Under the pieces are notes generated by a model. The model did no database searches, had not been told where the DNA came from, and was given only the letters and a program-made list of their open reading frames with translations. This document shows, one piece after another, positions 6,951 to 15,148 of a DNA stretch of 41,346 nucleotides (position 1 is its first letter; every line of letters starts with the position of its first letter). A program made the translations under genes and the position numbers. Source of the stretch: Minisyncoccota bacterium (GTDB lineage Bacteria > Patescibacteriota > Minisyncoccia > JAHIHE01 > JAGLIN01); NCBI GenBank assembly GCA_023142995.1, contig JAGLIM010000032.1, forward strand, positions 1 through 41,346, read 5' to 3'.

Positions 6951-8585
6951 ATGTATAAAATAACAAATAAAAAGAATATAAGCATTGCAATGTTTTTTTT
7001 GATTATGGTAGGTGCTTTTGTTTTGAGGCTTTATTTTTTTCTGCAGGAAGGATTTATTACAACTGATGGATATTATTATATGATGGCTGGAAAAAATTTG
7101 TTAGAAACTGGAAAATATGAAATTTTTGGAATTCCACAATTAATATTTTCTCCTGGCTATCCGATTCTAATTGGTATTGCTGATATACTTTTTAATGATC
7201 TGTTGTTTTCCGCAAGATTTGTTTCTCTTGCTTGTGGAACTACTGGGGTCTATCTGATGTATCTAATAGGAAAAAAAATGTTTAATGAAAGGGCGGGTCT
7301 TTTTGCGTCTTTTCTCGCAGCTATAAATTATTATTTGATCATAATGTCTCAGAAAACTTGGTCTGAATCAAGCTATATCTTTTTTATGTTGTTAACACTA
7401 TATATTTATATCAAGATAGTTGAAAAATATAAAACATATTTAGTTTTTGCCTTAGGTCTATCAATTGGTTTTTTATATTTAATAAGAATAGAGGGTATAA
7501 TATTTTTGCTTTTGCCATTTATTTATTTTTTTAATGTTAAAAATTATAATAGATTCTTTCGTAGTTTAATAGTTGTGATGTTTTCATTCTTTTTGATCGC
7601 TGGACCTTATGTCAATTTTTTATATCAAAATACAGGAATATTATCTTTTTCAAATAAATCAGATGCAAACATCAGAGCAGGATTGATTACAAATGGAAAA
7701 AGCTTTGGCAATGTTAGTAGCGAAGATATATTATTATACGAAAAAGTGAATTCAAATTATAACGAAGAAACTAATAGTGTTGAAGTTCCAGAGGAATATA
7801 AGAATAACAGTTTAGTTGGTTTATTTATACAGGATCCAAAATATTTTTTAAATAAATATTTTACAGCTTTAAAATCTGAATTTAGAATATTGATCATTGA
7901 TTACCAAGCAAGTTCATTTATTATATTATTATTTGTTTTTCTAATAAACAGAAAGACAATAATGTATTATCTAAAGAGAAATATATTTTTACTAATCTTT
8001 CCACTTATATTTTTACTGGTTTTTCCTTTGTATCATATTGAAAGCAGATATATGCTTCAAATTTTAGTTTTTATAATATTATTATGTTCTCTGATTATTA
8101 CAGTTCCTTTGAAATTAAATCATCTGAAACAAAATAAATTAAAAGATATTGCAATATCTTCATCAAAAATGATCATTTCTATGGTCGTATTCATTATAAT
8201 TGTTCAGTTTTTTGCAAATCTGGTTATTAGTACTTTTATTCAAAGACCAGATTATCCTATTGAACATAGAATTGCAGGACAATATCTTATAAATTATAAA
8301 GACTATAATTCAAAAGAAAGTGTAATTATGTCAAGAAAACCTTTCGTTTCTTTTTATTCTGACAGTGAAAGATTTTGGGTTACTATACCCTATACTAGCG
8401 TTGATAATGTATTAAAATTTGCTAAATCAAGAAATGTAAACTATATTATAATTGACCAGAGATATATTGGAATCAGAGATAATTATGAGAGATTAAAGAG
8501 TCTAAATGATCATTCTGATGATGTTGAATTAATATTTGAAGATAATTTTGTTAAAGAGATCAAAGTTTTTAAATTAATTAAATAG
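6951..8585 (+). CDS. ArnT/PMT-like GT-C glycosyltransferase
   Basis: A membrane protein of 544 residues from the GT-C superfamily, which moves a sugar from a polyprenyl-phosphate donor on the extracytoplasmic side. The first span is about 10-31. The next loop carries TTDGYYYM with D39 as the likely catalytic aspartate, then SPGYP at about 67-71, both typical of the PMT_2/ArnT family. About ten more spans follow, with a soluble C-terminal tail of about 100 residues. The next gene encodes a polyprenyl-phosphate sugar synthase, starting 11 bp after this stop, so the two probably work as donor-maker and donor-user. Confidence 0.75.
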   Translation: MYKITNKKNISIAMFFLIMVGAFVLRLYFFLQEGFITTDGYYYMMAGKNLLETGKYEIFGIPQLIFSPGYPILIGIADILFNDLLFSARFVSLACGTTGVYLMYLIGKKMFNERAGLFASFLAAINYYLIIMSQKTWSESSYIFFMLLTLYIYIKIVEKYKTYLVFALGLSIGFLYLIRIEGIIFLLLPFIYFFNVKNYNRFFRSLIVVMFSFFLIAGPYVNFLYQNTGILSFSNKSDANIRAGLITNGKSFGNVSSEDILLYEKVNSNYNEETNSVEVPEEYKNNSLVGLFIQDPKYFLNKYFTALKSEFRILIIDYQASSFIILLFVFLINRKTIMYYLKRNIFLLIFPLIFLLVFPLYHIESRYMLQILVFIILLCSLIITVPLKLNHLKQNKLKDIAISSSKMIISMVVFIIIVQFFANLVISTFIQRPDYPIEHRIAGQYLINYKDYNSKESVIMSRKPFVSFYSDSERFWVTIPYTSVDNVLKFAKSRNVNYIIIDQRYIGIRDNYERLKSLNDHSDDVELIFEDNFVKEIKVFKLIK

Positions 8586-8596
8586 TTTTATATAAT

Positions 8597-9547
8597 ATGG
8601 AAAAAGAATATACAAAAAAGATATCAATAGTTATTCCAGCTTTCAATGAGGCTGAAAATCTTCCTTTTCTATGTGATGAGATAACTGAAGTGATGAGTCC
8701 AATTACTGATGAATACGAAATTATTATTATAAACGATGGTAGCAGTGATAAGACTCAGGAAACGGTTGAAAAGCTTTTCAACAATGATAGCAAACATATT
8801 GTTGGAATTAATTTTAGATCGAACTTTGGAAAGGCATCTGCATTTTCAGCAGGATTTATTGAGGCACAAGGAAAGATTATTTTTACAATGGATGCGGATT
8901 TACAAGACGATCCGAAAGAAATTCCAAACTTTCTTGCAAAAGTTGAAGAGGGATTTGACCTAGTGTCTGGTTGGAAAAAAAACCGAAAAGATTCATTTAT
9001 AAAAAATACTAGTTCGAAATTTTTTAATTTTGTAACATCTCAACTTTCCAGAGTAAAGCTACATGATTTTAACTGTGGATTTAAAGCATATAAAGCTGAA
9101 GTAGCAAAAAGTCTTGATCTGTATGGTCAGCTTCATAGGTATATACCTGTTATGGCAAGAAATAAAGGCTATAAAATCGGTGAAATCCCAGTTCATCATC
9201 GAAAAAGGAAATTTGGAAAATCAAAATATGGTCCAGTAAGGTTTGTTAACGGCTTTTTAGATCTTTTAACTGTTATGATGCTTACAAAGTATTTTAAAAG
9301 GCCTGCTCATTTTTTTGGAGGTATCGGTTCGGTGGCACTTGGATTTGGCTTTATTATTAGCTTATATATTACATTTTTGAGATTGTTCACTGGATCTATC
9401 CAAAATCGTTTGCCTTTGTTTATCGCTGGGATATTACTTGTAATGGTAGGTGTTCAGCTTATTTCATTAGGTCTTATAGGTGAAATGTTCGCTAATAATT
9501 ATAAAAAAGAAGACGAATATTCTAAAATTAAAAAGATTATTAAATAG
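8597..9547 (+). CDS. Polyprenyl-phosphate glycosyltransferase, GT2 (DPM1/GtrB/ArnC-like)
   Basis: Makes a polyprenyl-phosphate-linked sugar from a nucleotide sugar at the inner face of the membrane. 316 residues, the usual length. The GT-A domain begins ISIVIPAFNEAENLP. The first acidic cluster is INDGSSD (46-51), and the metal-binding MDADLQDDP motif has D99 and D101. Two membrane spans near residues 235-300 give the GtrB-like architecture. It lies in an apparent operon, 11 bp after the GT-C gene and 5 bp before the next gene. Sugar not predictable. Confidence 0.85.
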   Translation: MEKEYTKKISIVIPAFNEAENLPFLCDEITEVMSPITDEYEIIIINDGSSDKTQETVEKLFNNDSKHIVGINFRSNFGKASAFSAGFIEAQGKIIFTMDADLQDDPKEIPNFLAKVEEGFDLVSGWKKNRKDSFIKNTSSKFFNFVTSQLSRVKLHDFNCGFKAYKAEVAKSLDLYGQLHRYIPVMARNKGYKIGEIPVHHRKRKFGKSKYGPVRFVNGFLDLLTVMMLTKYFKRPAHFFGGIGSVALGFGFIISLYITFLRLFTGSIQNRLPLFIAGILLVMVGVQLISLGLIGEMFANNYKKEDEYSKIKKIIK

Positions 9548-9552
9548 TAAAT

Positions 9553-10737
9553 ATGAAAGTTTGTTTTTTTGGAACTTATGAAAAAGATTTTCCTTCTAAT
9601 CGTATTGTTATAAAAGGATTAAAGAAAAATAATATAGATGTCATTGAATGTCATATTCCTTTATGGGAGAAATATAGGAATAAACATGGAAGTTTTTTGA
9701 AACTATCTTCTATGTTTAAATTGGCTGTTGGCTTGATATCTGCTTATATAAGACTTGGTCTTATGTTTTTTTCTAAATGTAGGAATGTTGATGTATTCAT
9801 TGTTGGGTATATAGGGCAACTAGATATTTTTTTTCTTAAAGTATTATTATTTTTCAAAAAGAATAAGCCTAAAGTATTGTTTATTCCTCTTGTATCTCTC
9901 TATGACACGGCGATTGCTGATAGAAATCTTGCTAATAAGAATAATTTATTCGCTAAGTTCTTATTTTATATTGATAAGTTTTCTTTTAAAATAGCTGATC
10001 TGATCGTTTTTGATACAAATGAGCATATAAATTATATAAGTAACTTATTTAGTTTAGATAAGAACAAATTTGAGAGAGTTTGGGTCGGAGCCGACGAAGA
10101 TATTTTTTATCCTAAACACTTCTCTCCTGATAAGGGGATAAATTATTTCCAACCTGATAAGGGGGGGTCAGGGGGGGTTGTTTTCCAAGTCCTTTTTATC
10201 GGAAAATATATTCCTCTTCACGGACTTGCGTATATTATCAAAGCGGCTAAATTATTAGAAAGTGAAAAAGATATAAAATTTAAAATAATTGGAAGCGGAC
10301 AACTTGACGAAGAGATAATGAATCTAAGAAAAGAATTAAATATTAAGAACATTGATTTTATTGATTGGGTAAAGTACAATAAATTAATAGACCAGATCAA
10401 TAAATCTGATGTAGTTTTAGGAATCTTTGGAGGTACGAATAAATCGTTAAGAGTCATTCCGAATAAAATATTCCATGCAGTTGCTTGCAGGAAGCCTGTA
10501 ATTACAGGTGATTCTCACGCAATAAGAGAATTATTTATAGATAAGGAAAATATATTGCTTTGTGAAAATAGAAGTTCAGAATCATTAAAAAATGCTATTT
10601 TGAAATTAAAAGATAATAGCGAATTAAAAAATAAAATAGCTAAAAACGGTTATTTTTTGTTTAAAAACAATCTTAACTCTGAAAAAATAGGGAAAATGAC
10701 TGCAGAGACAATTATTGATTTGAAAAAAAATAATTAG
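9553..10737 (+). CDS. GT4-family glycosyltransferase with in-frame repeat insertion
   Basis: A probable GT-B retaining glycosyltransferase of 394 residues. The N-terminal half starts MKVCFFGTYEKDFPSNR, and the C-terminal half has VLFIGKYIPLHGL, FIDWV and PNKIFHAVACRKPVI, the last matching the GT4 donor-binding region. Between the domains, around residues 191-212, there is a low-complexity stretch (HFSPDKGINYFQPDKGGSGG) encoded by a G-rich repeat. It looks like a later insertion that kept the reading frame. It starts 5 bp after the previous gene. Cytoplasmic or membrane-associated; acceptor and donor unknown. Confidence 0.7.
   Translation: MKVCFFGTYEKDFPSNRIVIKGLKKNNIDVIECHIPLWEKYRNKHGSFLKLSSMFKLAVGLISAYIRLGLMFFSKCRNVDVFIVGYIGQLDIFFLKVLLFFKKNKPKVLFIPLVSLYDTAIADRNLANKNNLFAKFLFYIDKFSFKIADLIVFDTNEHINYISNLFSLDKNKFERVWVGADEDIFYPKHFSPDKGINYFQPDKGGSGGVVFQVLFIGKYIPLHGLAYIIKAAKLLESEKDIKFKIIGSGQLDEEIMNLRKELNIKNIDFIDWVKYNKLIDQINKSDVVLGIFGGTNKSLRVIPNKIFHAVACRKPVITGDSHAIRELFIDKENILLCENRSSESLKNAILKLKDNSELKNKIAKNGYFLFKNNLNSEKIGKMTAETIIDLKKNN
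10126..10177. repeat. G-rich repeat inside a gene: CCTGATAAGGGG twice and two G7 runs
   Basis: CCTGATAAGGGG occurs at 10126-10137 and CCTGATAAGGGGGGG at 10153-10167, followed by TCA and a second G7 run (10171-10177). Base composition is strikingly unlike the surrounding AT-rich sequence. It lies in frame inside the GT4 gene, at the inter-domain region. Confidence 0.8.
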
Positions 10738-10763
10738 AATTGAAAGGTAAATAAAACATAATT

Positions 10764-11924
10764 ATGAAAGAACTAAATATATGTTATTTAACTCAGCAAT
10801 ATGGTAACTTTGTAAGCGGAGTAGGAACCTATTCTACAAACTTAATAAATTCAGTCATAAAGGAAGGACACAAAGTTACTGTTATATGTCCGAAAGAGAA
10901 AAAAAGAGAATTTGCAATTCCAGCTATTAGATTAATAGAAATACAAAGGAAAAACTGGGATCCATCTCATGGAAATTGGTTTACTTTATCTTTTCAGTTT
11001 TTTCTTAAGCTGAAAAAGCTAATGAAAGAAGAAAAAATTGATATTATTCATTTTACTGATGCAAGAGAATGTTTTTTTTGGAATTATTTAGGAAAAAATA
11101 AAAATATTTTAACTATAGGAACTATGCATGATTATATTTTTATGGAAGCTAATTACAATCCGTTTTTTTATAAAAATATATACAATGATTGGATAAGAAG
11201 ATATGTTTACTATAATAGTGTTAAGGCTTTGGAAAAAAGATGTCTAAAAAAAATAGATTTTATAATTTGTGTTTCTAGTTTCGTAAAAGGAAAACTTGTT
11301 AGTTGTTATAAAATAAAAGAAAGAAATACTACAAATATTTATAACGGAATTAATTTTGTGATTAATAAATTGGAGAATAAGAGAAAAGAAAGAGTTATTC
11401 TAATAATAGGAAATAATTTGCAAGGAAAAGGGATTAAGATTTTGTTTAAAGCATTTCTTTTGATAAAAGAAAAATATTCTGATTTAAAAATAATAGCAAT
11501 CGGATATGATGTAAATCAAAAACATTTAGAAAATTATGCTTTGAAATTGGGAATAAGAGATAGGGTGGAATTTAAAGGAGCAAGAACGAATAAATATGTT
11601 ATTGAAGAGATGAAAAGATCTTCCTTGTATGTTATGTCTTCCCTGAGAGAGGGTTTTGGTATAACATTTTTAGAAGCAATGGCCTATGGAACTCCTGTTA
11701 TTGGAGGAAATGTAGGAGGAACAAAAGAATTGATCAAAAGCGGTGAGAATGGATTTTTAGTAAATCCTGGTGATTATGAAGATTTGGCTGATAAAGTCTC
11801 TATTATCCTTGATAATGATCTAATAAGAGAAAAATTTATTAATAATGGTTTTAAAACTGTAAGAAACTTTTCTGTAAAGAATATGGTTGATAAGACTTTA
11901 AGGGTTTATGCGAATATTTTTTAA
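10764..11924 (+). CDS. GT4-family glycosyltransferase
   Basis: A GT-B glycosyltransferase of 386 residues. The N-terminal domain starts with ICYLTQQYGNFVSGVGTYS, the glycine-rich acceptor loop seen in GT4 enzymes. The C-terminal domain has LIIGNNLQGKGIKIL and the conserved EGFGITFLEAMAYGTPVI, whose two glutamates contact the nucleotide-sugar donor. The stop is followed after 7 bp by the next gene. A weak GAAAGG lies 20 bp upstream of the ATG. Donor and acceptor unknown; a role in the polysaccharide repeat unit is inferred from its neighbours. Confidence 0.8.
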   Translation: MKELNICYLTQQYGNFVSGVGTYSTNLINSVIKEGHKVTVICPKEKKREFAIPAIRLIEIQRKNWDPSHGNWFTLSFQFFLKLKKLMKEEKIDIIHFTDARECFFWNYLGKNKNILTIGTMHDYIFMEANYNPFFYKNIYNDWIRRYVYYNSVKALEKRCLKKIDFIICVSSFVKGKLVSCYKIKERNTTNIYNGINFVINKLENKRKERVILIIGNNLQGKGIKILFKAFLLIKEKYSDLKIIAIGYDVNQKHLENYALKLGIRDRVEFKGARTNKYVIEEMKRSSLYVMSSLREGFGITFLEAMAYGTPVIGGNVGGTKELIKSGENGFLVNPGDYEDLADKVSIILDNDLIREKFINNGFKTVRNFSVKNMVDKTLRVYANIF

Positions 11925-11931
11925 TAAAAAA

Positions 11932-12987
11932 ATGGAACAATCCAAAGTATCGATAATTATAGTCAATTGGAATGGTAAGCATTTACTAAAAGAATGTTTA
12001 AGTTCTGTTGAAAAACAAGATTATGATAATTTTAATATTATATTTGTTGATAATGGCTCTAAAGATAAATCAGTTGAATTTGTAAGAGAAAACTTTTTGG
12101 ATGTAAACATTATAGAATTAAAAGAAAATACAGGTTTTGCAAAAGGTAATAATATTGGTATGCACAAGGCTTTTGATGATTTGGAAGTAGAATATATTGC
12201 AATTTTAAATACTGACGCAATGGTAGAAAGTCAATGGCTTTCAGAAATGATGACACTAATAGATAATGATGACAAAGTTGGTTCAGTAGCTCCTAAGATC
12301 AAAAAATATTATAAGAGAAATATTATTGACAGTATTGGCAATGCGATTCATCTTGATGGAGGGGGCGTTAGCAATCATATAAATAAAGTTGATAATGGGC
12401 AATATAACAGTATTAAAGAAGTATTTGGTCCAAGTGGGTGCGCAGCTTTGTATTCCAGAGAAATGCTTGAAGATATTCAAATGGGAGATGATTTTTTTGA
12501 TGATGATTTTTTTGCTTATTTTGAGGATATAGACTTAAATTGGCGAGCAAGATTAAGAGGTTGGAAAAGCCTATTTGCCTCAAATGCCGTTGTTTATCAT
12601 AAACATTCAGAATCAGTTGGTTTGTATTCTCCTTTTAAAGCGTTTTATACAAATAGAAATAGATATTTCGTTATTATAAAAAATTATTCTTTATTTTTAT
12701 TTCCAAAAGCTATTCTTTATTTGTTTTTAGGATATTTTTATTCAGTTTTTAGCATTGCAGGAAATAAAGGACCAAGCGCTCGGCTATTAGAAAGATCAGG
12801 GTTTTTTGAAGTTGTAAAAATAGTTATTAGAGGATGGATTGATATAATAAAATATTTGCCAGCAATGTTTAAAAAGCGATCTTATATTATGAAAAATAAA
12901 AAAATTTCAAATAAAGAAGTTAAAAAATTTACAGGAAAATATGTGGTAAATTTGAAAGAGATTATGTATAGTGAGCATATTAAATAG
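11932..12987 (+). CDS. GT2-family glycosyltransferase (WbbL-like)
   Basis: A GT-A inverting glycosyltransferase of 351 residues resembling rhamnosyltransferase-type GT2 enzymes. It begins VSIIIVNWNGKHLL, has VDNGSKD (39-45), NTDA (93-96) and the acidic EDIDLNWRARLRGW motif near 185. A hydrophobic segment near 240-265 may anchor it. An upstream ATG at 11908 would overlap the previous gene and add eight residues (MRIFFNKK) that are not part of the fold, so the ATG at 11932, 7 bp past the previous stop, is preferred. Its TAG stop is the first three bases of an inverted-repeat element. Confidence 0.8.
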   Translation: MEQSKVSIIIVNWNGKHLLKECLSSVEKQDYDNFNIIFVDNGSKDKSVEFVRENFLDVNIIELKENTGFAKGNNIGMHKAFDDLEVEYIAILNTDAMVESQWLSEMMTLIDNDDKVGSVAPKIKKYYKRNIIDSIGNAIHLDGGGVSNHINKVDNGQYNSIKEVFGPSGCAALYSREMLEDIQMGDDFFDDDFFAYFEDIDLNWRARLRGWKSLFASNAVVYHKHSESVGLYSPFKAFYTNRNRYFVIIKNYSLFLFPKAILYLFLGYFYSVFSIAGNKGPSARLLERSGFFEVVKIVIRGWIDIIKYLPAMFKKRSYIMKNKKISNKEVKKFTGKYVVNLKEIMYSEHIK

Positions 12988-13145
12988 ACTCATTGCGTAA
13001 TTAATTTCATTACGAAATTTTTATATTTTGAGGCAAATTTTCCAAATAATTTTTGAAGTTTAGCCTAAGCTAAGCTGAAAAGATTTTTGGAAAATTTGAC
13101 TAAAATATGGGAATTGCAGTAGGAATTAATTACGCAGTGAGTCTA
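12985..13145. mobile_element. 161-bp inverted-repeat element overlapping a stop codon
   Basis: Ends are 22-bp inverted repeats with one mismatch: TAGACTCATTGCGTAATTAA at the left and its complement ending GCAGTGAGTCTA at the right. A second inner pair, ATTTTGAGGCAAATTTTCC and GGAAAATTTGACTAAAAT, extends the symmetry, with AAGCTAAGCT near the centre. Nearly the whole element can fold into one hairpin. The left end supplies the stop codon of the GT2 gene. No coding capacity. Confidence 0.7.
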
Positions 13146-13166
13146 ATTAACTAAATTTATATTTTT

Positions 13167-14120
13167 ATGAAATTAGGACTAATTGGTGCTGGTTATTGGG
13201 GAAAGAACTTAGTGAGAGTTTTTTGTGAGCTTGGCGTTCTTGATATAATATGTGATTTGGATGAAAATGTTTTAAAAGAAAGAAAGAAAGATTATCCAAA
13301 GCTAAGGACTACTAAAGAGCTAAATGATATATTAAATGATAAAGAGATAAAAGGAGTGATAATATCTTCTCCTGCAGCTATTCACTATGATCTTGTAAAA
13401 AAGGTTCTTTCTTCTGGAAAGGATGTTTTTGTTGAGAAGCCTTTGGCATTAGATGTAAAGCAAGGAAAAGAACTTGTGAAAATTGCCAGAGAAAAAAAAC
13501 TTATCTTGATGGTTGGTCATTTATTGCTTTTTCATCCAGCAGTTATTAAACTTAAGGAAATAATCAAAAGCGGTAAATTAGGTGAAGTTGATTATATCTA
13601 TTCTAATCGATTGAATTTTGGTAAACTTAGAAAAGAAGAAGATGTTTTATGGTCATTTGCTCCTCATGATATTTCAGTTATAGTGGATATTATGGGTATG
13701 CCAAAAAAAGTTTCATCTACGAGCAAGGCATATCTTCAAAAGGATATTGCGGATATCTTTTATGGAAGTTTAGAGTTTTCAAAAGGTAAAGCTGCTCATA
13801 TTTTTGTTTCGTGGCTAAATCCATTTAAGGAGCAAAAGCTAGTTATAGTAGGATCAAAACAAATGGCTGTTTTTGACGATCAGGCAGAAGATAAATTAGT
13901 TATTTATTCTCGTAAAGTAAAATGGCAGAAAAATAAAAATCCTGAAGCGATTAAGTCTGATGGAAAAATAATTAGGATTTTGGAGAAAGAACCGTTATTA
14001 GAAGAAGCAAAACATTTTCTACAGTGCGTTAAAGAAAGAAAGAAACCAATAACGGATGGAAGTTCAGCTTTGAATGTTTTGAAAGTATTAGATGATTTTC
14101 GAAACGTCTCAAAGAATTGA
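13167..14120 (+). CDS. wbpB: Gfo/Idh/MocA oxidoreductase (WbpB-like)
   Basis: An NAD(P)-dependent sugar dehydrogenase of 317 residues. The Rossmann motif LIGAGYWGKN is at 5-14, VEKPLALD at 89-96 with lysine 91, and the FAPHDISVI motif near 165-172. Both length and motifs fit WbpB, which oxidises the C3 hydroxyl of UDP-N-acetylglucosaminuronic acid. WbpD- and WbpE-like genes follow, which strengthens the assignment over other family members. It ends with TGA, evidence for the standard code. No ribosome-binding site. Confidence 0.75.
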   Translation: MKLGLIGAGYWGKNLVRVFCELGVLDIICDLDENVLKERKKDYPKLRTTKELNDILNDKEIKGVIISSPAAIHYDLVKKVLSSGKDVFVEKPLALDVKQGKELVKIAREKKLILMVGHLLLFHPAVIKLKEIIKSGKLGEVDYIYSNRLNFGKLRKEEDVLWSFAPHDISVIVDIMGMPKKVSSTSKAYLQKDIADIFYGSLEFSKGKAAHIFVSWLNPFKEQKLVIVGSKQMAVFDDQAEDKLVIYSRKVKWQKNKNPEAIKSDGKIIRILEKEPLLEEAKHFLQCVKERKKPITDGSSALNVLKVLDDFRNVSKN

Positions 14121-14548
14121 TTTTTTTTGTTGATATTCCTTAATTGGTAATCTTTCTGATATTGAGGCAATAAAACTTGCGCCCAATCCTAGATCTGTTG
14201 GCTTATATGCAATTTAACCCTATTTTAATTTTCTTGTTCTATTTTTCTATTCTCAAAAAATTCTGTCATTCTGAATTTAGTTCAGAATCTATTATATATT
14301 ACACTAAATTAACCTATAAATCATTGAATGTTCTATTAAAGCGAAAACACAATTATTGTCTTTAAAATAAACAAAAAAGGTAATTCGTTGTAGCCGAAAG
14401 GTAATATTAAATAGGATAAGTTAAACCAAAAACAACAAAGATTCTGAAACAAGTTCGCAGTGACAAATCATAACGAAGTTCTCATTATTAGAATAGGGTT
14501 AAATAGGGTTAAATTGACTATTCTTCTTTAATAGATTAGAATAAATAC
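14121..14548. other. Intergenic spacer filled by nested inverted-repeat element
   Basis: No credible gene; a 62-codon open frame here overlaps the repeat element and has no support. The spacer is mainly the nested inverted-repeat element described separately. It separates the WbpB-like gene from the WbpD- and WbpE-like genes. Confidence 0.55.
14211..14515. mobile_element. Nested inverted-repeat element with TGTCATTCTGAA-type ends
   Basis: The outer pair is a perfect 14-bp inverted repeat, AATTTAACCCTATT (14211-14224) and AATAGGGTTAAATT (14502-14515). The inner element runs from TGTCATTCTGAATT (14264) to a diverged GTTCGCAGTGACA (14465), about 202 bp. The inner ends match an element of similar size at 38905-39110. 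It resembles a small non-autonomous element that has landed in, or carried along, a larger palindrome. No coding capacity. Confidence 0.6.
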
Positions 14549-15142
14549 ATGGAAAATAAATTTTGGTCACATAAAACAGTAGAAGTTTCAGATAAAGCAA
14601 AAATTGGAGAGGGAACAAAAATTTGGCATAATTGCCAAGTTTTAGATAACGCTCAAATTGGTAAGAACTGTGTTATTGGACATAATTGTCTTGTTGATGG
14701 TGGAGCGAAAATTGGTAATAATGTAAAAATAGAATCAAACACTGATGTTTGGAACCTTGTTGAATTAAAAGATTATGTTTTTATCGGTCCGTCTGTTGTT
14801 TTTACAAATGATCCAAATCCAAGAGCAAAATATTCCAAAAAAGACTATCCTCAATATGGAAAATGGGAAGCTACTATTATAGAAGAAGGCGTGTCAATTG
14901 GGGCTAACGCAACTATAGTTTGTGGGAATAAAATAGGTAAATGGGCTTTTGTAGGCGCTGGAAGCGTGGTAACAAAAGATATTTCGGACTATGCTTTAGT
15001 CGTGGGAGTGCCAGGGAAAATTATTGGATGGGTATGCAAGTGTGGTAACAAACTTAATTTTGATAGTAATGATAAGGCAATATGTAAGATTTGCGATAGA
15101 AAGTACAGTGAGAAAGAAGAAAAAGTTAATCAATTGAAATAA
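14549..15142 (+). CDS. wbpD: Left-handed beta-helix N-acetyltransferase (WbpD-like)
   Basis: An acetyl-CoA-dependent transferase of 197 residues. The body is made of hexapeptide repeats (KIGEGTKIW, AQIGKNCVIG, AKIGNNVKIE, GVSIGANATIV), the signature of left-handed parallel beta-helix trimers. A C-terminal zinc-ribbon-like tail has the pattern CKC...CKIC, also seen in WbpD-type proteins. WbpD acetylates the 3-amino group of UDP-2-acetamido-3-amino-2,3-dideoxyglucuronate. The aminotransferase that makes that substrate starts 6 bp downstream. Confidence 0.8.
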   Translation: MENKFWSHKTVEVSDKAKIGEGTKIWHNCQVLDNAQIGKNCVIGHNCLVDGGAKIGNNVKIESNTDVWNLVELKDYVFIGPSVVFTNDPNPRAKYSKKDYPQYGKWEATIIEEGVSIGANATIVCGNKIGKWAFVGAGSVVTKDISDYALVVGVPGKIIGWVCKCGNKLNFDSNDKAICKICDRKYSEKEEKVNQLK

Positions 15143-15148
15143 CTTGTT

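Noticed and set aside
14177-14365. A 62-codon open frame after the WbpB-like gene.
   Set aside because: It lies across the nested inverted-repeat element, has no ribosome-binding site and no recognisable protein features.
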